Source: a virus. Taken from it: a stretch of DNA of 21,480 nt. Location: IMG/VR virus record IMGVR_UViG_3300022707_000692, positions 1 through 21,480 of that record; one strand, given 5' to 3'. The translations under genes and the position numbers were made by a program. Below, piece by piece: positions 1 to 4,736 of the stretch (the stretch's first letter is position 1; every line of letters starts with the position of its first letter). The notes beneath the pieces are model-generated. The model searched no databases. It had not been told where the DNA came from and saw only the letters and a list, made by a program, of their open reading frames with translations.

Positions 1-83
1 TAAGTACCGCCTTGGGCTTCCTTTACTCTAACCGTATCACCTGGGGACGGAGATAAGGCAGAAGCCGCATTAATAGCCGCCAA
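1..83 (-). CDS. Possible 5' end of a partial tail- or head-fibre-like gene at the window edge
   Basis: On the minus strand a frame open from a TTG at 83 to the window edge reads AINAASALSPSPGDTVRVKE and then AQGGTY. The SPSPGDTVRVKE-GGTY pattern resembles N-terminal head-binding parts of phage fibre or spike proteins, and the direction matches the other genes. A stop codon (TAA, 84-86) sits immediately upstream, inside the left inverted repeat, and no Shine-Dalgarno site precedes the TTG. The gene may therefore begin poorly, or its natural 5' part may have been replaced by the repeat. The plus strand of the same bases is also open, so the assignment is weak. Confidence 0.25.
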   Translation of the reverse strand, partial: MAAINAASALSPSPGDTVRVKEAQGGT

Positions 84-402
84 TTATACGGTTGTTATAA
101 CGACTGATTCAGGCACCACGTTCACCTCTTCCTTAGATGCAATCGTTTTTACGCTTCCCTCTATTGCAATAGGTAACACGGTGACATTCGTTAACACCGC
201 CCCTGACGGTGTGGCGGCATTGAATGTCAGTCCTGCCGCAGCAGATGGCATTACCTATGCCGGCTCTAGCACTGATGACAAAGACCTTATCAACACCAAG
301 GCAACGGCCAAGCGCGGAGATTTCGTGACCCTGGCAAGCCTGGATGGCGTCATTGCGTGGCAAGTTGTCGGCGCTCGAGGGATTTGGGCTAAGGAAACCT
401 AA
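4..402 (+). pseudogene. Orphan C-terminal half of the post-capsid structural gene (plus strand, no start)
   Basis: The plus frame is open from just after TAA (1-3) to the stop at 402 but contains no ATG or TTG start; the only GTG (181) has no ribosome site. From 181 it reads TFVNTAPDGVAALNVSP, later DDKDLINTKATAKRGDFVTL and ends GIWAKET, the kind of C-terminus seen in small beta-rich phage structural proteins encoded after the capsid gene. It matches in frame the N-terminal part starting at 805 on the minus strand, joined through the repeat. In the orientation given it is a silent fragment; after inversion it is the second half of a 134-aa protein. Residues encoded by 4-76 are probably not natural coding. 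Confidence 0.6.
77..186 (+). repeat. Left copy of a perfect 110-bp inverted repeat
   Basis: Every base of 77-186 is identical to the reverse complement of 617-726. Identity stops abruptly at 76/727 and 187/616. The repeat is coding sequence: in the sense direction it encodes the stretch ANYTVVITTDSG to SIAIGNTVT of the post-capsid gene. It contains a perfect 12-bp palindrome (CTATTGCAATAG, 161-172) and an 8-bp palindrome (GTTATAAC, 94-101), either of which could be a recombinase dimer site. The lack of any mismatch implies recent duplication or ongoing exchange between the copies. Confidence 0.97.
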
Positions 403-616
403 TGTCTTGCAAGCCTTCTAACTTCCCTAATGGGATAAATGCTGGCGCGTGTCTTGAAGCAGCATCCGGTGCGATTATTACTCTACCATCGGGAATTGTT
501 GAGACCAATATCGCTTATCAGGTAGTGCCAGCTGATGACATTATAAGCTGTCTTGGCACATTTACAGTAACGCTACCTCCTATTCTCACAGCTATTAAGC
601 CTGTTACTATTACTAG
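187..616. other. 430-bp segment between the inverted repeats; candidate invertible DNA
   Basis: The segment holds, on the plus strand, the C-terminal half of the post-capsid gene (187-402) and most of a second ORF beginning at TAATG (402). All neighbouring genes run on the minus strand. Inverting exactly this segment puts both ORFs in the same direction as the capsid gene and restores a continuous 134-codon frame across the right repeat (codon boundary at 617 meets codon TTC at 187). That the frame is kept and the protein becomes sensible is strong internal evidence that the reverse orientation exists or is the native one. Whether it flips in nature cannot be decided from sequence alone. Confidence 0.75.
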
Positions 617-719
617 TGTCACCGTGTTACCTATTGCAATAGAGGGAAGCGTAAAAACGATTGCATCTAAGGAAGAGGTGAACGTGGTGCCTGAATCAGT
701 CGTTATAACAACCGTATAA
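402..719 (+). CDS. Second small beta-rich structural-type ORF inside the invertible segment
   Basis: 105 codons starting at an ATG that overlaps the previous stop (TAATG), the coupling style of this phage. Residues about 36-70 (AYQVVPADDI, FTVTLPPILTAIKPVTITSV) align by eye with the neighbouring gene's ANYTVV and FTLPSIAIGNTVTFVNT, so the two look like paralogues or repeated fibre modules. The last 34 or so codons are the antisense of the repeat, which happens to be open and ends VVESVITT-like at TAA (717-719); those residues may not be the ancestral C-terminus. It is the only plausible gene on the plus strand here, which again suggests the segment is drawn inverted. The protein is the same in both orientations because the repeats are identical. 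Confidence 0.5.
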   Translation: MSCKPSNFPNGINAGACLEAASGAIITLPSGIVETNIAYQVVPADDIISCLGTFTVTLPPILTAIKPVTITSVTVLPIAIEGSVKTIASKEEVNVVPESVVITTV

Positions 720-805
720 TTGGCGGTCTTTTCAACTGAGTTAATGTCAATCAGGAAGCTGTGTAAGCCATTGGGAAATGCTGTCGTGCGTGCTAAACGT
801 GCCAT
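518..805 (-). CDS. Post-capsid structural gene, N-terminal part fused to antisense sequence
   Basis: ATG at 805 follows AGGAGT with a 6-nt gap, so initiation is credible. The first 63 codons (MARLARTTAFPNGLHSF, then EKTANYTVVITTDSG to GNTVT) are a normal virion-protein start. Beyond 617 the frame runs antisense to the other ORF and ends after 32 unrelated residues (95 aa total). Inversion of 187-616 would replace this tail with FVNTAPDG...WAKET, giving 134 aa. Position right after the major capsid gene suggests a head decoration or head-fibre protein; that role is inferred from position. The short form is either an alternative product of a switch or an artefact of orientation. Confidence 0.65.
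   Translation of the reverse strand: MARLARTTAFPNGLHSFLIDINSVEKTANYTVVITTDSGTTFTSSLDAIVFTLPSIAIGNTVTLVIVTGLIAVRIGGSVTVNVPRQLIMSSAGTT
617..726 (-). repeat. Right copy of a perfect 110-bp inverted repeat
   Basis: Reverse complement of 77-186 without mismatch. It forms codons 27-63 of the gene starting at 805. The 12-bp palindrome lies at 631-642 and the 8-bp palindrome at 702-709. Recombination between the two copies would invert the 430-bp interior. Confidence 0.97.
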
Positions 806-815
806 ATGTTACTCC

Positions 816-860
816 TGTGCCCCCCGGATTCGAACCGGGGCTTAAACCGCCAGTGACACA
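816..860 (-). other. tRNA-like minihelix (T-arm plus acceptor-like stem) in the leader of the post-capsid gene
   Basis: On the minus strand 822-840 forms a perfect 6-bp stem with the 7-nt loop TTCGAAT, an exact tRNA T-arm (GGTTCGAATCC). The flanks TGTGTC (855-860) and GGCACA (816-821) pair over 6 bp with one G-U, as an acceptor stem would, with only 14 nt between where D and anticodon arms should be. It is therefore not a functional tRNA. The Shine-Dalgarno site of the gene at 805 starts directly after it. It could be a degenerated phage tRNA or a structured leader. Confidence 0.55.
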
Positions 861-880
861 ATAAAAGGGACCGAAGCCCC
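861..880 (-). terminator. Intrinsic terminator after the major capsid gene
   Basis: Minus strand GGGGC-TTCG-GTCCC (867-880, one G-U pair, UUCG tetraloop) followed by TTTTATT. It begins 6 nt after the capsid stop codon. A strong terminator or attenuator directly after the capsid gene fits the need for more capsid than downstream product. Confidence 0.85.
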
Positions 881-886
881 TGTAGA

Positions 887-1810
887 TTAAGTTCCTTCGC
901 TCCCATAAATACCACGGGGATCAGAGAAGCCGAAGCTGTAACGCTGAACCGCTTTCTCTCGTGCATTACCAGAAGTAAACGCGTTGTCTTCCTCAAACTT
1001 GATCGCCATACGCGTGTAATACTTCATACCCTCTGGCGAGTTGGTTGTGATAAACCAGGCCTTGGTGTTGGTTAGGTAGTGATTAATAGTGTGGCCGCCT
1101 GGAATAGCGTTCAGGTCCCTCACCGCATTAGTGGCGTTATTCGCCGTGTCGTTCTGGAGAACCGAACCCATAACCCGCTGGAATTCAAAGGCGAGATCAG
1201 ATGGCCCAACCAATCGTTCCGGCATCAATGCGATGCGCAAACCACGAGGATCTGTGGCTTTAGAGATGATAATCAGCAGGTCTTCCAGGGCAGCTTCGGC
1301 AAAATCTGCCGCAACAGGCAGCTCATTCGCAAAAGTACCGCCAGAAGGACCGTTGATATGTACAGAGGAGAACAGCTCAAGGCCATCACCGCCAGGCATC
1401 GTGAAACCGCTATCAAAGCCGTTGTTCAGAACATTGGCGCCGGTAATCTCCTTCAGCTGGGTCTGACCGAATGCCAGCAGTTGAGCGCGCTTCTTAAACA
1501 CACCATACCGTTCGTCCTGCATGGCTTCCATCGTCATGATGAAACCCTTCGCAGCCGTTAAGTGCACGTACCGAGGGGTAAACCCTTGCTGAGCGCTATC
1601 GAACTCAATGTCGTCGCCTTCGTCTTTAAAGGCCGCTAATCCGAGACCTTCCATTTGCTGATCGAGCTGGAAGTTCTTGGTACCCGTGTTGATACTGTAT
1701 ATCTTGTCATATTCAATCGGGTGGTTGTCGTAAGTCTGGCCAAATACATTGTCCAGTCCGTCTTGTAACAGTCGAGGCACATTGCCTGTAGTAATTACTC
1801 CGCCAGCCAT
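887..1810 (-). CDS. Major capsid protein
   Basis: 307 aa, the building block of the icosahedral head. Evidence is length, the place after scaffold and a small head protein and before a terminator, and content: N-terminal GLDNVFGQTYDNHP and IEYDKIYSINTGTKNFQLDQ, glycine-rich middle, and a C-terminal region with ITTNSPEGMKYYTRMAIKFE and RYSFGFSDPRGIYGSEGT typical of HK97-fold capsid C-termini. ATG at 1810 is preceded by GGAG (GTAGGAGTATAATC), which lies within the end of the upstream frame. No prohead protease is visible, and a separate scaffold is encoded upstream. The HK97 fold is assumed from general phage knowledge, not shown. Confidence 0.85.
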   Translation of the reverse strand: MAGGVITTGNVPRLLQDGLDNVFGQTYDNHPIEYDKIYSINTGTKNFQLDQQMEGLGLAAFKDEGDDIEFDSAQQGFTPRYVHLTAAKGFIMTMEAMQDERYGVFKKRAQLLAFGQTQLKEITGANVLNNGFDSGFTMPGGDGLELFSSVHINGPSGGTFANELPVAADFAEAALEDLLIIISKATDPRGLRIALMPERLVGPSDLAFEFQRVMGSVLQNDTANNATNAVRDLNAIPGGHTINHYLTNTKAWFITTNSPEGMKYYTRMAIKFEEDNAFTSGNAREKAVQRYSFGFSDPRGIYGSEGT

Positions 1811-1812
1811 GA

Positions 1813-2356
1813 TTATACTCCTACGGTGCCCGTGTTAAGCGTGGTTGAATTAGGTACCACAATGGCTACATTGCCAAAGACACCCGCGGAATCCTCTTCA
1901 AGCGCAACAAGGCGCCAGGGAAATGTGACCGTGGTGGCCTTCCCTGTAGCATGTACGCTGATATTGGATATGGTTAAACCACCGGAGTCGGTGGCAGCTG
2001 TAACAACGTGGTTCAGGTTCAGACCTAAATCAACGGCAGCCAGGGGGCCGTTGCTGACATCAATATTTCATGTTGGGGTCTACGTTGACCCGCGCCTTTC
2101 CGCCTGTTGAGGCCGCCAAACCAGTAGAAGTGAGATTATCGGGGTCAACTTCAAACCCCATGATGATACCCAGGATCTGACCAGTAGTGCCGGCTACATC
2201 ACAGCCCGCCTGTCCAGTGGAGGTACCTGTGCCGGTGAGATCAACGACATCACCGATTGCCAGTCGCGTAGAGTGGGTAGAAAGAACGTCGTATGTGGTA
2301 ACAACACCACTTGAGTTCCCCAGGCCCTGCGACTTCAACGCTTGAAAGCCAGCCAT
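1813..2356 (-). pseudogene. Small head/virion protein gene interrupted by an apparent one-base frameshift
   Basis: From ATG 2356 the frame encodes 98 aa (MAGFQALKSQGLGNSSGV to ARVNVDPNMKY) and stops at TGA 2060-2062. Shifting by +1 within 2060-2069 opens 85 more codons, NIDVSNGPLAAVDLGLNLNH to NSTTLNTGTVGV, ending at TAA 1813-1815, 2 nt before the capsid ATG. The second part has no start codon, a stop (TGA) precedes it in its own frame, and its SNGPLAAVDLGLN text fits naturally as continuation of a small virion protein. So the intact product is about 180 aa, perhaps a head decoration protein. A read error in AAA (2066-2068), a real mutation, or programmed frameshifting near TAT-TGA are all possible. 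Confidence 0.7.
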
Positions 2357-2386
2357 AGTAAAGCTCCGTCAGAAATAGAAAGTAGT

Positions 2387-2399
2387 GCCCAAAATGGGC
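2387..2399. other. Short hairpin in the gap before the frameshifted head gene
   Basis: GCCCA-AAA-TGGGC, a 5-bp stem with a 3-nt loop, in the 88-nt non-coding gap 2357-2444. No T-run follows on either strand, so it is unlikely to be a full terminator; it could be an RNA processing or stability element. I see no convincing promoter in the gap. Confidence 0.35.
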
Positions 2400-2444
2400 G
2401 TTATCCTTTGCTATCTCTAACGGCTTATCTACCGCGCAAGGGGT

Positions 2445-2918
2445 TTACAGGTCTGGGCTAATCACATACTCGCGATCATCGGGAATGTATTCTTCATACC
2501 CATCGCCACGTTGTAGTTTAGCCTTGTCGTTGAGAATACCACTATTTCTCTTCCTATTCAAAGCCTTATCTTCTTCATAAAGCTTTTCATCAAGCATCAT
2601 CAGGACATATTGACGCCCAGACCCCGAAGGGCGAGTGACCTGATTACCGTTTGCGTCCTCGTATGGTTCCCAATAAGCAGCGAGGTATTGGGCCATTTGC
2701 CCCTTGTCATTATCCAGGCAAAACCGGGGTACACATCCCTTTGCTTTAATCTCCTCCATGATTGCTGGAGATACAGTTAAATTACCTCCAGACCCCATCG
2801 GTACACGCGGTGCGCGCTGTCCTTTCTCGTCTCTGGACTGTTCGGGGGTGTCGCTGTTTTTCGGAGGGCGTCCGCGTTTGGGGGTGGGTTTGTTTTCTTT
2901 AGTCTCTGTGTTAGCCAT
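2445..2918 (-). CDS. Structural-cluster protein with an AT-hook-like N-terminus, function unknown
   Basis: 157 aa between scaffold and head-protein genes. Residues 11-20 read PTPKRGRPPK, matching the AT-hook core (K/R-R-G-R-P), in a basic disordered N-terminus of about 45 residues. The rest is mixed helix-forming, with FCLDNDKGQMAQYLAAYW and an acidic C-terminus ending EYIPDDREYVISPDL. Similar position in other podovirus-type genomes holds small virion-associated proteins, but I do not recognise this one. The ATG follows GGAGTGTAAT within the end of the scaffold gene region. DNA binding is suggested only by the motif. Confidence 0.75.
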   Translation of the reverse strand: MANTETKENKPTPKRGRPPKNSDTPEQSRDEKGQRAPRVPMGSGGNLTVSPAIMEEIKAKGCVPRFCLDNDKGQMAQYLAAYWEPYEDANGNQVTRPSGSGRQYVLMMLDEKLYEEDKALNRKRNSGILNDKAKLQRGDGYEEYIPDDREYVISPDL

Positions 2919-2919
2919 A

Positions 2920-3831
2920 TTACACTCCTTCTCGTGCGTTTTTAACCGCGGTTAAAAATGATTTGTCGTCTTTGTAGGTGTCCCCAAACTCTTCATGCAG
3001 GGCTTTCTCATCTGCCGTTAAGTCGTTCATGCTAAGCTGAGTATTGGTCTGCCTGTGAGTTGCTCGACCTCTAATATTCGCTGCCGGAGCATTCCTGTTG
3101 CTGTTATTTTGCGGGAAAGCCTTAGCAATACTCGCATCTACCTTGGGTAAAGAAGCGGTAATCAGATCGTTCATATCGCACCCATCGGTGTAGTCCTCTT
3201 CCAATATGCGCTCAAACTCTGACTTGGCAAACGCCGCCTTGGGTGTCGCATCTTTGGCCCATGTGTTGGCCTCGTTCCATGCCGTGATGCCCGGATGCTC
3301 TGCAGATGTAGCAGCAGGCACAGCCGTTATCGCGGCCTTGGATGCAGTAACAGACTCGCTCAGGTCGTCAATCTCCCCTTGTATGCGGTCTGCCTCCTCC
3401 ACATCAGCCAAATCAATAGCCTTTGTGCGCTCAGACTTTAATTCCGTAATCTGGCTCTCCAGTATCTGCGTCTGTTGCTGGTGGAACTGGTTATTAGTGG
3501 CCAATTGGTCGCGGCCAGCCTGTTCCAGGGATGCATTGCGGGACCTGGACTCCTTTAGTGCGTCAAATACGCTCCCAAAGCGGTTGAACTGGCCGGCGGG
3601 CAACCATTCTTCCTCGTCGCCTTCCCATTCCTCCTTTGGACGCCATCCTGCGGACCTGGCCTTGGTTTCAGCCTCGGAGTATTCGGGTTCAGGTGGGTCT
3701 TCCGGGGGATCGGGCGGCGGGTCTTCGGGTGTATCTTTCGGTGGATCAGCTGGCGGGTCAGCCGGTGGATTATCGTCCGGGTTCTCACTTTTCGGTTCGT
3801 CAAACTCTGCCTTTATCGCTTCTTCGCTCAT
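2920..3831 (-). CDS. Capsid scaffolding protein
   Basis: 303 aa, acidic and low in hydrophobic core, as scaffolds are. Residues 19-50 are a run of D/E-P-P repeats (NPPADPPADPP, PEDPPPDPPEDPP), followed by a predicted coiled-coil helix from about 95 to 165 and a helical charged C-terminus (residues 268-303, LTADEKALHEEFGDTYKDDK) that may bind the coat protein. Its position between portal-side genes and capsid is the classical scaffold position. The proline repeat is coded by near-repetitive DNA at 3680-3780, which also opens a long meaningless frame on the plus strand. No protease domain is visible. Confidence 0.82.
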   Translation of the reverse strand: MSEEAIKAEFDEPKSENPDDNPPADPPADPPKDTPEDPPPDPPEDPPEPEYSEAETKARSAGWRPKEEWEGDEEEWLPAGQFNRFGSVFDALKESRSRNASLEQAGRDQLATNNQFHQQQTQILESQITELKSERTKAIDLADVEEADRIQGEIDDLSESVTASKAAITAVPAATSAEHPGITAWNEANTWAKDATPKAAFAKSEFERILEEDYTDGCDMNDLITASLPKVDASIAKAFPQNNSNRNAPAANIRGRATHRQTNTQLSMNDLTADEKALHEEFGDTYKDDKSFLTAVKNAREGV

Positions 3832-3833
3832 GG

Positions 3834-4181
3834 TTACGCTCCTATTACGCCTTTAATGTCTTTGTCTACGATAATCCGGTGGTTTTCCAGGCCCTGAATC
3901 TCTTTTAAGTGGTCATCGCCTGCATACCGGCCGATATATACCTGATCACCGAGCTTGTAGCCCCAAAGCGCGGCTCTTTCCTCCGGTGTTTCGGCATCAC
4001 AGCCCTCATATCCCATATGAGCGGTAGGTCCGATCGCAATAACCGTGCCAACATAGTACCCGCCTTCTTCGCGGCCCTGTTCTGCGTCAGACCGGAGCTT
4101 AAAGCCAGCCAAAGCGCCGTCTTTCACCTCTTCCTCTACCTCTCCCATCTTTACCAGCACATGATATCCGGTTGGTTTCAT
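3834..4181 (-). CDS. GroES-like co-chaperonin (Cpn10 family)
   Basis: 115 aa. The Cpn10 fold signature is readable in order: GYHVLVKM (5-12), the start strand; an insertion with charged residues where the mobile loop lies (about 13-40); YVGTVIAIGPTA (43-54); YKLGDQVYIGRYAGDD (75-90); and HRIIVDKDIKGVI (101-113), the C-terminal strand. It should cap host GroEL, as T4 gp31 does for its capsid protein, and its place two genes from the capsid gene supports folding of head proteins. The mobile-loop hydrophobic triplet is not obvious, perhaps ALAGF at 23-27. Start overlaps the preceding gene's stop (ATGA). Confidence 0.82.
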   Translation of the reverse strand: MKPTGYHVLVKMGEVEEEVKDGALAGFKLRSDAEQGREEGGYYVGTVIAIGPTAHMGYEGCDAETPEERAALWGYKLGDQVYIGRYAGDDHLKEIQGLENHRIIVDKDIKGVIGA

Positions 4182-4387
4182 TTTAAAGCCTCTCTATAGC
4201 CATTGGTGAATGATTCTAGTGCCGTGCCGCTTATATCGCCCACCGTGATCTCTGCTGCCTTGGTTAAAACAGAGTCAAATGCCTTGGATAAACGATACCC
4301 AGTAATATATGCCTCGGTGTTGTCTTCAAAAGATCGTTTGTTAAACAGGGCTAAGATAAACTCATCCGTGGTTCTTTTAGTCTCCAT
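4178..4387 (-). CDS. Hypothetical 69-aa protein
   Basis: METKRTTDEFILALFNKRSF and onward, helical, no recognisable domain. I chose the ATG at 4387 over one at 4396 because GGAGG lies 9 nt upstream of 4387 but directly abuts 4396. It overlaps the upstream gene by 11 nt and the GroES-like gene by 4 nt, so all three are probably translated together. Confidence 0.7.
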   Translation of the reverse strand: METKRTTDEFILALFNKRSFEDNTEAYITGYRLSKAFDSVLTKAAEITVGDISGTALESFTNGYREALK

Positions 4388-4736
4388 CCTCGTCATCCTC
4401 CTTGTCTAGGTTCGCCGGCTCCCACTCCATCAACTCCACAAGCTCGGCATTACGCCCTGATTTAACGGCAGCATTAATGGCGGTTTCTGATGCAGGGTCA
4501 ATGTGAGGCAGCGGGTAGGGTGCGCCCACATCTTCAAGATATGCAGTAACAACGGGGTCACTGAGCTGGTTTTCAATGTACCGCTCTGACAATTCCAGAA
4601 AGAAAAGCTTGGTTATGTCGCTCTCAAGCCATCTACTGAAGCTGTCCTGGGATACCGGGTGCTCCCGTTCCTGGGCGAGCTCCGTTTGTAGGCGGTCCAG
4701 CTGTTGCTCTAACGTCTCTATTCGCTGAAAGGTCAT
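4377..4736 (-). CDS. Hypothetical 119-aa acidic protein overlapping the portal gene
   Basis: Starts inside the portal gene with GGAG 6 nt before the ATG and shares 104 nt with it in another frame. Residues 3-25 form a short coiled coil (RIETLEQQLDRLQTELAQER); the tail is strongly acidic (LDKEDDEDGD). The centre (LFFLELSERYIENQL) is helical. Its place between portal and GroES-like genes suggests a head-assembly accessory. I do not recognise the family. Confidence 0.75.
   Translation of the reverse strand: MTFQRIETLEQQLDRLQTELAQEREHPVSQDSFSRWLESDITKLFFLELSERYIENQLSDPVVTAYLEDVGAPYPLPHIDPASETAINAAVKSGRNAELVELMEWEPANLDKEDDEDGD

Noticed and set aside
77-726. Diversity-generating retroelement (template/variable repeat pair)
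   Set aside because: The repeats are inverted and fully identical, with no adenine-specific differences, and no reverse transcriptase gene is present in the window.
1-726. Simple fold-back amplification or assembly chimera
   Set aside because: A fold-back would continue the repeat into the reverse complement of 727-805, but 1-76 is different sequence. Orientation ambiguity remains possible, but a plain fold-back does not explain the layout.
816-860. Complete tRNA gene on the minus strand
   Set aside because: Only T-arm and acceptor-like stem are present; 14 nt replace the D and anticodon arms.
1079-1561. 160-codon plus-strand ORF
   Set aside because: Antisense shadow of the major capsid gene.
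3206-3856. 216-codon plus-strand ORF
   Set aside because: Antisense of the scaffold gene; its Ser/Gly repeats mirror the Asp/Pro repeats and it has no operon context.
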